A stretch of 64,000 bases of DNA, taken from JAWQFO01 sp033436665 (GTDB lineage Bacteria; Pseudomonadota; Alphaproteobacteria; Rhodobacterales; Rhodobacteraceae). How positions within the stretch are numbered: position 1 is the first letter of the stretch; each line of letters opens with the position of its first letter. A model generated the notes under the pieces. It was not told the DNA's origin, ran no database searches, and was given only the letters and a program-made list of their open reading frames with translations. Positions 34,438-42,895 of the stretch are shown here, in pieces. The translations under genes and the position numbers were made by a program. The stretch lies in assembly GCF_033436665.1 (NCBI RefSeq), contig NZ_JAWQFO010000007.1, positions 124,001 through 188,000 of the forward strand, read 5' to 3'.

Positions 34438-35844
34438 ATGTCCGACCAGACCGAAGACCTGGAGCAGGAGATCGAAGAGGCCGGCGAGGAGGACGCCTAC
34501 TCGCTCACGCCCCGGGTGATCGCGGCGATCCTCTACGCAGTCGAGATCGAGGATCGCGAAAAGCTCGTCGAGCTGATGGAGCCGTTGCACGCGGCCGACA
34601 TCGCCGACCTGCTCGAGCAGATCAACGCCTACGACCGGGCCCGGCTGGTGCGGCTCTACGACCGCGAGTTCGACGGCGAGATCCTCTCCGAGCTCGATCC
34701 GGCGATCCGCGAAGAGATCATCGCGATTCTCACGCCGCAGGTCCTCGCCGAGGCGGTCCGCGAGATGGACAGCGACGATGTCGTCGATCTGGTCGAGGAT
34801 CTCGAGGACGACCAGCAGACCGCGATCCTCGGCGCGCTCGAGGAATCCGACCGCATGGCGGTGCAGCGCGCTTTGTCCTACCCGGAGTATTCCGCCGGCC
34901 GCCTGATGCAGCGCGAGGTGGTCATGGCACCCGAATTCTGGACCGTGGGCGAGGCCATCGACCATTTGCGCTCGACACCGGAAGAGGAATTGCCGGACCA
35001 GTTCTACCATATCGTCCTGGTCGATCCGCGCCTGCATCCGGTGGGCAACGTGACGCTGGGCAAGCTGATGCGCTCGAAGCGCGAGGTGAAGCTGGCCGAC
35101 ATCCAGGAAGAGACCTTCCGCGTGATCCCGGCGATGCAGGAAGAGGCCGACGTCGCCTACGCCTTCAACCAGTACCACCTGATCTCGGCCCCCGTGACGG
35201 ACGAGGAAGGCCGCCTGATCGGGATCATCACCATCGACGACGCCATGGCCGTTCTCGACGAGGAGCACGAGGAGGACATCCTGCGCCTTGCAGGCGTCGG
35301 CGAGGAAAGCTCGCTGTCGGACCGGGTCATGGAAACCACCCGGCAGCGCCTGCCGTGGCTCGCGGTGAACCTGGTGACGGCCATCGTCGCGTCGATGGTG
35401 ATCTCGCTCTTCGAAGGCGCGATCGCGCAACTGGTGGCGCTGGCCGTGCTGATGCCGATCGTCGCCTCTATGGGCGGCAATGCCGGCACGCAATCGCTGA
35501 CTGTGGCGGTGCGGGCGCTGGCCACGAAGGATCTCACCGGCAACAACGTCTGGCGCGTGATCCGGCGCGAAACGCTGGTCGGGTTGATCAACGGGCTCGT
35601 CTTCGCGGTCGTGATGGGCGTCGTCGGCGTGATCTGGTTCGGCTCGCCCGCGCTGGGCTACGTGATCGCCGCGGCCATGGTGATCAACCTGCTGGTGGCG
35701 GGACTGGCCGGAACCTGCATCCCGATCGTACTGGAACGGGTCGGCGTCGACCCGGCGCTGGCCTCTGGAACCTTCGTGACCACCGTGACCGACGTGGTGG
35801 GCTTTTTCGCCTTCCTCGGTCTCGCCGCGGCGCTGCTGCTGTGA
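34438..35844 (+). CDS. mgtE: Magnesium transporter MgtE
   Basis: A 468-residue Mg2+ channel. Residues about 20-130 are the N domain (LLEQINAYDRARLVRLYDRE). Two CBS domains lie at about 140-265 (MQREVVMAPEFWTVGEAIDH, LIGIITIDDAMAVL). About five membrane helices from 285 onward include MPIVASMGGNAGTQSLTVAV, the pore signature, and the acidic Mg-site residue near the end. Cytoplasmic domains gate the pore by Mg2+. AAAGGAG precedes the ATG. Its TGA overlaps the GTG of the next gene. I see no Mg2+ riboswitch in the 119-base leader. Confidence 0.94.
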   Translation: MSDQTEDLEQEIEEAGEEDAYSLTPRVIAAILYAVEIEDREKLVELMEPLHAADIADLLEQINAYDRARLVRLYDREFDGEILSELDPAIREEIIAILTPQVLAEAVREMDSDDVVDLVEDLEDDQQTAILGALEESDRMAVQRALSYPEYSAGRLMQREVVMAPEFWTVGEAIDHLRSTPEEELPDQFYHIVLVDPRLHPVGNVTLGKLMRSKREVKLADIQEETFRVIPAMQEEADVAYAFNQYHLISAPVTDEEGRLIGIITIDDAMAVLDEEHEEDILRLAGVGEESSLSDRVMETTRQRLPWLAVNLVTAIVASMVISLFEGAIAQLVALAVLMPIVASMGGNAGTQSLTVAVRALATKDLTGNNVWRVIRRETLVGLINGLVFAVVMGVVGVIWFGSPALGYVIAAAMVINLLVAGLAGTCIPIVLERVGVDPALASGTFVTTVTDVVGFFAFLGLAAALLL

Positions 35845-36401
35845 CCCGGCTTGCCGGCGACAAGGCGGCGGCGCGCGCCGCGGCCTTCGCGCGCCGCAAG
35901 CAGGCTCATGCCACTGACCGCGGCACCGGTGCCGCACTGCTATCGTCGCTGCTGGCGGGCTATCGCGGCGTGCCTCTCTCGGGCTACCTCGCGATAAGGA
36001 CCGAGATCGATCCGCTTCCTGCGATGGCCGAGGCGGCCGCGCACGGCCCCGTGGGCGTACCGGTGATCGAAGGCAAGGGACAGCCGCTGAAATTCGCGGC
36101 CTGGGAGCCGGGGATCGCGCTTGTGCCCGGGCCGTTCGGCGCGCAGGTGCCCGAACGCCTGGAGTTCTTCGAGCCCGAGTTGCTGATCGTGCCGCTGGTG
36201 GCCTTCGAGCGAAACGGCGGACGGCTGGGCTACGGCGGCGGCTTCTACGACCGCACGCTCGCCCTCCTGCGGGCACGCCGACCGACCGTTGCGGTGGGCT
36301 TTGCATACGCCGCTCAGGAAGCGCGGGACCTGCCCCTCGAAGCGACGGATCAGCCGCTCGATCTCGTCGTGACCGAAACCGAGATCATCGAACCGTCTTG
36401 A
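35841..36401 (+). CDS. fthC: 5-formyltetrahydrofolate cyclo-ligase
   Basis: A 186-residue enzyme that converts 5-formyl-THF to 5,10-methenyl-THF with ATP. The substrate/ATP signature GYGGGFYDRTLALL is near residue 132, and the N-terminal basic helix AAARAAAFARRKQAHA is typical. PLVAFERNGGRLG precedes the signature. It starts at GTG 35841, which overlaps the mgtE stop, so translation is coupled to the Mg2+ channel; the enzyme itself is Mg-ATP dependent, which may be coincidental. Confidence 0.92.
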   Translation: MTRLAGDKAAARAAAFARRKQAHATDRGTGAALLSSLLAGYRGVPLSGYLAIRTEIDPLPAMAEAAAHGPVGVPVIEGKGQPLKFAAWEPGIALVPGPFGAQVPERLEFFEPELLIVPLVAFERNGGRLGYGGGFYDRTLALLRARRPTVAVGFAYAAQEARDLPLEATDQPLDLVVTETEIIEPS

Positions 36402-36488
36402 CAGGACGCGCGGCGCTCTGGCGTTCTCTGGCAGGCGCGCGGCACCTCTGCCAGCGCGGGAAGGATGCATCGCTGTGAGGATATGCCC

Positions 36489-36875
36489 ATGTCGCGTTTC
36501 AAAGTTTACCTTGCCGCTCTCGCCAGTGTTGCCGGGCCGACGCTGGCCGATCCGGCAACCGAATGCGGCGGCGCCAGTCAGGTAGAGATCGGCGCCTGTG
36601 TCTCCGACACGCTTGCGCGCGTCGATGCCTCGGTGGAGATCATGTTCGGGTTCGCCAAGGGCGCGGCGCAGGAACTCGACGAGGTCACCGGGCGCGCGTC
36701 CGCCTTGCCTGCGCTCGAGGCGGGGCAAACGGCGTGGACGGCTTATCGCGACAGCCATTGCGACTATGTCGGTGCGATGTTCGGAGGCGGCTCAGGCACC
36801 GGGATCGGCATCGAGTCGTGCAGGATCGAACTTGGCCGGGAGCGCGAGCGGGAACTGCGGCGCTACGTCCAATAG
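36489..36875 (+). CDS. LprI-like exported protein (DUF1311 type)
   Basis: A 128-residue protein with signal peptide SRFKVYLAALASVAGPTLA. The mature domain shows the spaced Cys and aromatic pattern of lysozyme-inhibitor LprI family proteins: TECGGASQVEIGACVSDTLA, TAWTAYRDSHCDYVGAMFGG and SGTGIGIESCRIELGRERE with four cysteines. It is periplasmic. Actual lysozyme inhibition is not implied, since most members are uncharacterised. ATG at 36489 is best spaced behind GAGG; ATG at 36483 is the alternative. Confidence 0.8.
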   Translation: MSRFKVYLAALASVAGPTLADPATECGGASQVEIGACVSDTLARVDASVEIMFGFAKGAAQELDEVTGRASALPALEAGQTAWTAYRDSHCDYVGAMFGGGSGTGIGIESCRIELGRERERELRRYVQ

Positions 36876-36900
36876 GGTTGCGACATTCCCGCCCGGCGGT

Positions 36901-36977
36901 GCTGACGGGGGCTCTGCCCCCGCCGCGCGCTGCGCGGCTCCCCCGGGCTATTTGTGAACCAGAGAAAGCCCGTCAGC
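36901..36977 (-). repeat. Dispersed repeat, family 1, copy D (long form, with flanking inverted repeats)
   Basis: Read leftward it contains TTCTCTGGTTC, CCCGGGGGAG, a CCGCGC/GCGCGG hairpin and a CGGGGGC/GCCCCCG hairpin, matching copy C. It is flanked by a perfect nine-base inverted pair, GCTGACGGG at 36901-36909 and CCCGTCAGC at 36969-36977. The right flank ends one base before the stop of the CAP gene. The structure looks like a REP or MITE-type unit. Confidence 0.78.
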
Positions 36978-36978
36978 C

Positions 36979-37419
36979 TCAGCAGCCGGGATCGGCAAGG
37001 ACCATGACCCAGATATCGCCCGGCGCCTTTGCCAGCGCGAATTCGCGGACACGGGGTTTCATCATGTTGCGCCGGTGCGGGCGCGACTGCCACCAGCCCT
37101 GCATCACCTCGCCCAGCGAGCGCTGCCCCATGGCGATGTTCTCGGCGACGAAACAGTAGCTGTACCCGTGCGCGCGGGCGCGGCGCGCGACGTTCGAGCC
37201 GTCCGAGCCGCGATGCGAGAAAAATTTGTTCTGTGCCATGTCTCTCGCATGCCGCCGCGCCACCGCTTCGAGCGACCTCGAGTAGGCAAGCGATGTCAGG
37301 CCATTGGCGGCGCGCAGCTGGTTCACGGTGGCCGCGACCTGCGGGTTGGCGCGCGTCGGCACCGGCGCGGCGAGGGCCACTGCAAACAGCAGGATCGGCA
37401 GGATGCGCAACATGGTCAT
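36979..37419 (-). CDS. Secreted CAP-domain protein
   Basis: A 146-residue protein of the CAP/SCP/PR1 superfamily. The signal peptide is MTMLRILPILLFAVALAAPVPTRA. The conserved cavity residues are in RRHARDMAQNKFFSHRGSDG (His pair) and VAENIAMG (Glu), with PHRRNMMKPRVREFALA at the end. Bacterial CAP proteins are secreted and mostly of unknown activity. The ATG overlaps the stop of the 8-oxoguanine deaminase gene as ATGA, making it the last gene of a three-gene unit. Confidence 0.87.
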   Translation of the reverse strand: MTMLRILPILLFAVALAAPVPTRANPQVAATVNQLRAANGLTSLAYSRSLEAVARRHARDMAQNKFFSHRGSDGSNVARRARAHGYSYCFVAENIAMGQRSLGEVMQGWWQSRPHRRNMMKPRVREFALAKAPGDIWVMVLADPGC

Positions 37420-38750
37420 TCCCTCAAGGTTAGGGCCAGCCGCTCCTGTTTTTCAACCAATGATGGCAAATCTACGGTCATCAGGTGACCGTCGGCGACG
37501 ACCTGCCGTCCCTCCACGAAGAGGTCGCGCACGCGGGACGGGCCGGCCAGCAGCAGCGCCGCCTTGTCCCAGCTGCCTGCGGCCTCGATGCCGGACATGT
37601 CCCAGACGGCGATGTCGGCGCGCTTGCCGGTCGCAAGGCGTCCGGTATCGGAGCGGCCGAGGACGTCGGCGCCGCCGCGGGTCGCGATCTCGAGCGCTTC
37701 TCGGGCGCTCATCGCGTCGGCGCCGCGGGCCACGCGCTGCATCAGCATGGCCTGGCGCGCCTCGGCCACGAGATTGCCGGCGTCGTTCGAGGCCGAGCCG
37801 TCCACGCCGAGCCCGACCGGGACACCGGCGTCGCGCATGGCGCGCACCGGGGCGATCCCGCTGCCGAGCCGGCAGTTCGAGCAGGGGCAATGTGCGACGC
37901 CGGTCCGGCTGCGCGCGAAGAGGTTGATCTCGCCGGCATCGAGCTTGACGCAATGGGCGTGCCAGACATCCGCCCCGGTCCAGCCGAGTTCCTCGGCATA
38001 CTGGCCCGGACGGCAGCCGAACTGCGACAGGGAATAGGCGATGTCCTCGTCGTTCTCGGCCAGGTGGGTGTGCAGCATCACCCCTTTGTCGCGGGCCAAA
38101 AGCGCCGCGTCGCGCATCAGTTCGCGGCTGACCGAGAACGGCGAACAGGGCGCGATCCCGACGCGGCACATCGCGCCGTCGGCAGGATCGTGGAAGCGGT
38201 CGACGACGCGGATGCAATCCTCGAGGATTGCGGCTTCGCTCTCGACAAGGCTGTCGGGCGGAAGACCGCCGGCGCTTTCACCGATGCTCATGGCGCCGCG
38301 GGTCGGGTGGAAGCGCAGGCCGATCTCGGCCGCGGCGTGGATCGTGTCTTCGAGGCGGGAACCGCCCGGGTAGAGATAGAGATGGTCGGAGCTTGTCGTG
38401 CAGCCCGACAGCGCAAGTTCTGCGAGACCGGCCTGAGCGGAGACGAACATGTGTTCGGGCGTGTAGCGGGCCCAGATCGGGTAGAGCGTGCGCAGCCAGC
38501 CGAACAGCAGCGCATCTTGCCCGCCCGGCACCGCGCGGGTCAGGGTCTGGTAGAGGTGATGATGGGTGTTCACCAGCCCCGGCGTGACCAGGCAGCCCCG
38601 CGCGTCGACGACCTTCCCCGTGGTTTCGAGACCGGTGCCGATGGCGGCGATGCAGCCCTCGCGCATCAGCAGATCGGCGTCTTCGAGTTCCCGGCGCGCG
38701 TCGTCCATGGTGACCAGCAGCGCAGCACCGCGGATCAGCAGCTCGGTCAC
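37416..38750 (-). CDS. 8-oxoguanine deaminase
   Basis: A 444-residue amidohydrolase of the AtzB/TrzN-like clan. Zinc ligands are in VNTHHHLYQTLTRAVPG near 62, MLHTHLAENDED near 235, HAHCVKLDAGE near 262 and GLGVDGSASNDAGNL near 310. YLYPGGSRLEDTIHAAAEIG and FHPTRGAMSIGESAGGLPPD are characteristic of 8-oxoguanine deaminase, which turns 8-oxoguanine into uric acid. It starts at GTG 38750, overlapping the hisN stop as GTGA. Confidence 0.88.
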   Translation of the reverse strand: MTELLIRGAALLVTMDDARRELEDADLLMREGCIAAIGTGLETTGKVVDARGCLVTPGLVNTHHHLYQTLTRAVPGGQDALLFGWLRTLYPIWARYTPEHMFVSAQAGLAELALSGCTTSSDHLYLYPGGSRLEDTIHAAAEIGLRFHPTRGAMSIGESAGGLPPDSLVESEAAILEDCIRVVDRFHDPADGAMCRVGIAPCSPFSVSRELMRDAALLARDKGVMLHTHLAENDEDIAYSLSQFGCRPGQYAEELGWTGADVWHAHCVKLDAGEINLFARSRTGVAHCPCSNCRLGSGIAPVRAMRDAGVPVGLGVDGSASNDAGNLVAEARQAMLMQRVARGADAMSAREALEIATRGGADVLGRSDTGRLATGKRADIAVWDMSGIEAAGSWDKAALLLAGPSRVRDLFVEGRQVVADGHLMTVDLPSLVEKQERLALTLRE

Positions 38751-39544
38751 GTCGGGACGTTCCGCAGGAGTTCCAACGCCCGGGCGTGGATGTCGCGGTT
38801 GGCGGCGGCCAGCGCGCGTCCGCCTCCGTGCGCGGGTCCGCCGCGCCAGTCGGTGACGATCCCGCCGGCAGCCTCGATCACGGCGATGGGGGCCTGGATG
38901 TCGTAGGCTTGCAAGCCGGCCTCGATGACAAGCTCGATCTGCCCGGCGGCGAGCAATGCGTAGGCATAGCAGTCCATGCCATAGCGGGTCAGGCGCACAT
39001 GCTGCGACACGGCACGGAAGGCCGCACCCTCCTCTTGCGTGCCGACCTCGGGGAACGTGGTGAAAAGCGTCGCTTCGGACAGGTCGCGGATGCCGGAGGT
39101 CTTGAGCGAACGGTTGCCGTGCGGCCCGGACATATGCGCCATCCCGCCCGCGCCGACGAAGCGTTCTCCGATATAGGGCTGGTCGATCATGCCGTAGATC
39201 GGTCCGGTTTCGTCGGACACGGCGATCAGGACCCCCCAGGTCGGCGTCCCACTGACAAATCCACGGGTTCCGTCGATGGGGTCGAGCACCCAGGTCAGCC
39301 CGCTTGTGCCGGCGCTGGCGCCGAACTCTTCACCGAGGATGGCGTCGTCAGGCCGCGCCTTCGCCAACACCTCGCGCATTGACCGCTCGGCTGCCCTGTC
39401 GGCCTCTGTCACCGGGTCGTATCCCCCGGCAAGCTTATTTTCTTGGAGAAGGCCCGTCGCACGGAAGTGCGGCAGGATCGCAGTGCGTGCCGCGTCGGCC
39501 ATTCGGTTGGCCACGCTGTCGATGTCTTGGAGGCGCTCGTTCAT
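38747..39544 (-). CDS. hisN: Inositol monophosphatase family; likely histidinol-phosphatase HisN
   Basis: A 265-residue Mg2+-dependent phosphatase. The metal-site motifs are ILGEEFGASAG near 70 and WVLDPIDGTRGFVSG near 84-98, and AYALLAAGQIELVIEAGLQA then YDIQAPIAVIEAAGGIVTDW closes the site. The sequence fits the IMPase-like histidinol-phosphatase of actinobacteria and alphaproteobacteria better than SuhB, so HisN is my call; another small phosphate ester is possible. It is the first gene of the coupled trio hisN, deaminase and CAP protein. Confidence 0.82.
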   Translation of the reverse strand: MNERLQDIDSVANRMADAARTAILPHFRATGLLQENKLAGGYDPVTEADRAAERSMREVLAKARPDDAILGEEFGASAGTSGLTWVLDPIDGTRGFVSGTPTWGVLIAVSDETGPIYGMIDQPYIGERFVGAGGMAHMSGPHGNRSLKTSGIRDLSEATLFTTFPEVGTQEEGAAFRAVSQHVRLTRYGMDCYAYALLAAGQIELVIEAGLQAYDIQAPIAVIEAAGGIVTDWRGGPAHGGGRALAAANRDIHARALELLRNVPT

Positions 39545-39590
39545 GGAGAAGCCGTGCCACCGGCACGGCGTCGAGGCAACCCCGTTCGTA

Positions 39591-39965
39591 TCAGGCGACG
39601 TCGCTCAGGACCCGCGCGAGTTCGAACAGCCGGCGGCGCTGGTTCTCGGGGATCGCATAGTAGCTGCGCACCAGTTCCATCGCTTCCTTGTCGCCCATCA
39701 TGTCGTCCGGAACGGAAGACGACTTGCGCTTGTCAGCCTTCTGGTCGGTTCGGAGACCTTCGAAGAAAAACGACACGTCGACCTCGAGGGCATCGGCAAT
39801 GTCCCAGAGGCGCGAGGCGCTGACCCGATTGGCACCGGTCTCGTACTTCTGAATCTGCTGGAACTTTATGCCCACCAGTTCAGCCAGTCTTTGCTGGGTC
39901 ATCCCGACCAGCCAGCGACGCTGACGGATCCGCTTGCCAACATGCACGTCCACGACATGTGTCAT
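39591..39965 (-). CDS. XRE-family transcriptional regulator
   Basis: A 124-residue regulator. Residues 9-65 are a helix-turn-helix of the Cro/CI type (VGKRIRQRRWLVGMTQQRLA, GIKFQQIQKYETGANRVSAS, LWDIADALEVDVSFFFEGL). The C-terminal 45 residues are charged with MMGDKEAMELVRSYYAIPEN then QRRRLFELARVL. Close relatives are widespread in alphaproteobacteria. GAGGT lies 10 bases before the ATG. The palindrome CGGTAC-8-GTACCG 55 bases upstream may be its own operator. Targets are unknown. Confidence 0.88.
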   Translation of the reverse strand: MTHVVDVHVGKRIRQRRWLVGMTQQRLAELVGIKFQQIQKYETGANRVSASRLWDIADALEVDVSFFFEGLRTDQKADKRKSSSVPDDMMGDKEAMELVRSYYAIPENQRRRLFELARVLSDVA

Positions 39966-40456
39966 TCGAAACTACCTCACACCCCTCGGGATACATGGTC
40001 CCAATTTTGCAACGCTACACGGTACTGAAATGTGTACCGAAGCGATCTCTGGCACCAAATCAACATACAGCGATGTAGACATCTATCAACACCTCGACCG
40101 GGCGAATGGTTCGCTCGGAATGATCCCCGATACACTTCTAGCGCGCGTCGGCAGGCTGTTTTCCACGCGGCCGCGGTCGAGATGAACTGTTGAAAAGAGG
40201 CGGAAATCAGCCGCTTGACCCAAAATCAATCAACTATAGCGTGCTGTTGGCTGGTTTATGGCAAACAAATCAGCAGAGAGTTCTCGCTTGGCGGGAACCC
40301 AACGCAGCGTGAGGAAACGTCGCTTTTGGTACGGCCAGTTTCCGCCGATGCGCGAAAAATTCTCCGACATTATTTTTTCGAAAATGTCGTTTATTGTAAA
40401 AATCCCGGAGGTTGAACCACCATAACGCGAATCTCTGCGTGAAGCCCGGCATCCCG
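39966..40456. other. AT-richer intergenic stretch with small hairpins
   Basis: About 490 bases without a convincing gene between the XRE gene and the 3' end of the LysR gene. It is noticeably richer in A and T than its surroundings, mainly from 40200 to 40420. It holds the palindrome CGGTAC/GTACCG (40020-40039), a CGACAT/ATGTCG hairpin with an internal T-run (40365-40389), and the left arm of a nine-base hairpin (40442-40450). A 66-residue frame at 40215 has no ribosome site and I do not call it. A small RNA or regulatory region is possible. Confidence 0.45.
40020..40039. promoter_or_regulatory. Palindrome upstream of the XRE regulator
   Basis: CGGTAC and GTACCG are separated by eight bases, 55 bases before the XRE start. 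XRE regulators often bind such inverted repeats in their own promoter. There is no direct evidence of binding. Confidence 0.4.
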
Positions 40457-40479
40457 TCAGACGGCTTTCAGCCGGGCTT
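40442..40479 (-). terminator. Hairpin over the LysR gene stop
   Basis: AAGCCCGGC (40442-40450) pairs perfectly with GCCGGGCTT (40471-40479). The LysR stop codon lies within the loop and right arm. No U-run follows, so this may be a weak terminator or an mRNA 3'-end stabiliser. Confidence 0.4.
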
Positions 40480-41338
40480 GTGGTTGACCGGGACCGCCGA
40501 AGGCGCGGCGCAGGAATCCGGCAAGCGCATCGTGAACCACGCCCCGACCCTGGTGTCCGCCGTAAAGATTGACCAGTTGCCATGGCAATTCCGGCAGTGC
40601 CCCACCGTGATCGATCCGCTCGAGATGCGGCGGTTCGGTGCCGTCAAGCATCGTGTGGACTGCGAGGTCGGCGCTGACCGTCGCCTCGATCGTCCGGTCG
40701 CTTTCGGTCTCGACGATGACTTCCCAGGCGATGTCGGCCTCGTCCAGCGCCTCGATCACCCGCGGCCGGAACACGCATTGGCGTCCGAATGCGAGCTTCA
40801 AAGGCGAACTCCGCCAGACCGCGCCGCCCGGGGCGCCCACCCAGCGCAGCGGTTTGGCCGACAGCGTTTCGCCGCCGGGCTCGAGGTCGGCCTCGGTCGT
40901 CAGTATCATGTCGCAGGCGCCGCGGGCGAACTCGGTCTTCAGGTTCACCGTGTTCCACGACACGAGCTGGACGCGGACGCGCGGGAAGGCCGCGTTGAAC
41001 TGCTTCAATACCTGCGGGATCGCCGGGTAGACGATGTCGTGGGGCACACCCAACCGGATCTCGCCTTCGTAGTCCTGGTCGGTCAGCCGCGTCACGACTT
41101 CGTCGTTCAGCGCGACGATGCGCCGGGCATAGACCAGCAACTGCTCGCCGGCAGCCGTGAGGGCCACGCGGCGACCGCTGCGGTCGATGAGGTCCACTCC
41201 GAGAAGCTCTTCGAGCCGTTTGAGCTGCATCGACACGGCTGACTGCGTCAAATGCAGAAAGCCTGCCGCCCGGGTGACCCCGCCAGCGTCGGCCACGGCC
41301 ACGAAGGACCGCAAGGTCGTGACGTCCAAATTACGCAT
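40457..41338 (-). CDS. LysR-family transcriptional regulator
   Basis: A 293-residue regulator. Residues 1-60 are the winged helix-turn-helix (NLDVTTLRSFVAVADAGGVT, GFLHLTQSAVSMQLKRLEEL, GVDLIDRSGRRVALT). The remainder is the periplasmic-binding-like effector domain (DYEGEIRLGVPHDIVYPAIP). The start is set at ATG 41338 by alignment to the family, though a longer start at 41371 exists. The gene is divergent from a DUF1127 gene with a T-N11-A box between them, so DUF1127 is the likeliest local target. The effector is unknown. Confidence 0.88.
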   Translation of the reverse strand: MRNLDVTTLRSFVAVADAGGVTRAAGFLHLTQSAVSMQLKRLEELLGVDLIDRSGRRVALTAAGEQLLVYARRIVALNDEVVTRLTDQDYEGEIRLGVPHDIVYPAIPQVLKQFNAAFPRVRVQLVSWNTVNLKTEFARGACDMILTTEADLEPGGETLSAKPLRWVGAPGGAVWRSSPLKLAFGRQCVFRPRVIEALDEADIAWEVIVETESDRTIEATVSADLAVHTMLDGTEPPHLERIDHGGALPELPWQLVNLYGGHQGRGVVHDALAGFLRRAFGGPGQPQARLKAV

Positions 41339-41404
41339 ATCAAGAATCCTGATCCCAAGCCCTACAAACATTCGTTTCCGCAATCTCTCACAACGGCATA
41401 GATA

Positions 41405-41421
41405 CATCAAGATAATTGATG
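41405..41421. promoter_or_regulatory. LysR-type box between the LysR and DUF1127 genes
   Basis: CATCAA-GATAA-TTGATG is a perfect 6-5-6 inverted repeat that contains the T-N11-A core favoured by LysR regulators. It sits in the 125-base divergent intergenic region, 43 bases before the DUF1127 ATG and 67 before the LysR ATG. Confidence 0.6.
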
Positions 41422-41463
41422 CGGATGCTGTGAACATTCGCGAATCGTGAAAGGATACGACCA

Positions 41464-41682
41464 ATGGCTATGCTTGACCTGATCTCTGGAAGGACCCGGA
41501 CCCGCAGAACGCCGAAGTTCGTGGGTGGACTGATCTCGCGCATCGCTTTGCAGAAATCGCGCCGGCGGCTAGGCGAACTGGATGCAAAGGCGTTGCAGGA
41601 CATCGGTGTCAGCCCGGAGGACGCGAGGCGCGAGGCGTCCCGCGGGTTCTGGGATGCACCGTCGACTTGGCGCCATCGCTAG
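41464..41682 (+). CDS. DUF1127 (YjiS-like) small protein
   Basis: A 72-residue basic protein. The C-terminal half carries the DUF1127 motif RRLGELDAKALQDIGVSPED. Members in alphaproteobacteria are small arginine-rich proteins; some take part in phosphate, carbon or RNA regulation, but the role here is unknown. AAGGA precedes the ATG. It is divergent from the LysR gene and probably controlled by it. Confidence 0.9.
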   Translation: MAMLDLISGRTRTRRTPKFVGGLISRIALQKSRRRLGELDAKALQDIGVSPEDARREASRGFWDAPSTWRHR

Positions 41683-41890
41683 GCGCGAGGTTACGCCGCG
41701 CAGGTCACGTTCGGAGCGCGCTTGCGCGGCGACTCGGTGCCGAGCCTGCGCGGAAACGGTCCGTTGCCGCTCATTTCCGATCAAACCCGCGAAATCGCGT
41801 CCGAATATTCTTGAATTGGGCCGCCATGATCCCGATATTCGCAACAAGTCCCGCGGACCCGCGGGAAAGCGTCTTAACTTGGAGGGATAA

Positions 41891-42667
41891 ATGGCTGACG
41901 TGAATACAATCCGGACTGCGGCAGGGACGCGCGCTGCCCAGATTGACGAGGGTCTGCGCGCACACATGAACAAGGTCTACGGCACGATGTCCGTGGGCAT
42001 GCTCATCACCTTCGCAGCTGCCTGGGCCATCTCGGGCCTGGCGGTCACGACCGACCCGGCTGCCGCCGTGGCCCAGATCGGCACCGACAAGTACCTGACA
42101 CAGCTTGGCGCCACGCTTTACACCTCGCCGCTGAAGTGGGTCATCATGTTTGCTCCGCTGGCGTTCGTCTTCGGCTTCAGCGCCGGCATCAACCGTATGT
42201 CCGCCGCCACGGCGCAGACGGTGTTCTACGCCTTCGCGGCGGTGATGGGTCTGTCGATCAGCTCGATCTTCCTGGTCTTCACCGGCTACTCGATCGCGCA
42301 GGTCTTCCTGATCACCGCGATCGCCTTCGCGGGCCTCTCGCTCTGGGGCTACGTGACCAAGCGCGACCTGAGCGGGATGGGTACTTTCCTGATCATGGGC
42401 GTGATCGGCCTGATCGTGGCGTCGATCGTGAACATCTTTCTCGCCTCGTCGGCGATGGCCTTCGCGATCTCGGTGATCGGCGTGCTGATCTTCGCCGGCC
42501 TCACCGCCTATGACACGCAGACGATCAAGAACAACTACCTCGCCCACGCCCATCACGGCGACAGCGAGTGGCTTGGGAAGTCCGCGATCATGGGCGCGCT
42601 GAGCCTCTACCTGGACTTCATCAACATGTTCATGTTCCTGCTGCAACTGTTCGGCAACCGCGAATAA
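41891..42667 (+). CDS. Bax inhibitor-1/YccA family membrane protein
   Basis: A 258-residue protein with seven predicted membrane helices. The N-terminal soluble part ends in HMNKVYGTMSVGMLITFAAA, and the family signature is ITAIAFAGLSLWGYVTKRDL then GMGTFLIMG; the C-terminal helices include AFAISVIGVLIFAGLTAYDT and NMFMFLLQLFGNRE. Some BI-1 members are pH-sensitive Ca2+ leak channels; YccA interacts with FtsH. GGAGGGAT precedes the ATG, and a strong terminator follows. Confidence 0.93.
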   Translation: MADVNTIRTAAGTRAAQIDEGLRAHMNKVYGTMSVGMLITFAAAWAISGLAVTTDPAAAVAQIGTDKYLTQLGATLYTSPLKWVIMFAPLAFVFGFSAGINRMSAATAQTVFYAFAAVMGLSISSIFLVFTGYSIAQVFLITAIAFAGLSLWGYVTKRDLSGMGTFLIMGVIGLIVASIVNIFLASSAMAFAISVIGVLIFAGLTAYDTQTIKNNYLAHAHHGDSEWLGKSAIMGALSLYLDFINMFMFLLQLFGNRE

Positions 42668-42690
42668 GCGCAGGATCCTGACCTGATGAT

Positions 42691-42721
42691 AAGGCCGGTC
42701 CCGGTTGGGGCCGGCCTTTTT
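42691..42721 (+). terminator. Intrinsic terminator after the BI-1 gene
   Basis: AAGGCCGG (42691-42698) pairs with CCGGCCTT (42711-42718) and the stem runs into five T residues at 42717-42721. It lies 24 bases beyond the stop. Confidence 0.88.
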
Positions 42722-42895
42722 CGTGCGTGGAAACAGGAGCCTTGGATCCGGCGCGATTGCGCGACCCGCGGCCGAGACTCGACGCAACGCTGCCACGGCG
42801 CTAGCCTTGCAGGCAGCGGCCAGCAGAGCCGTGCCAGAAATGCAGCAACGGTTCATAGCCATAGGACCGGCTGCGCGGGGGGAGGAGCCGGAGGA

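Noticed and set aside
40215..40415. A 66-codon frame in the 490-base gap
   Set aside because: No ribosome site, mixed composition, and a hairpin interrupts its end.
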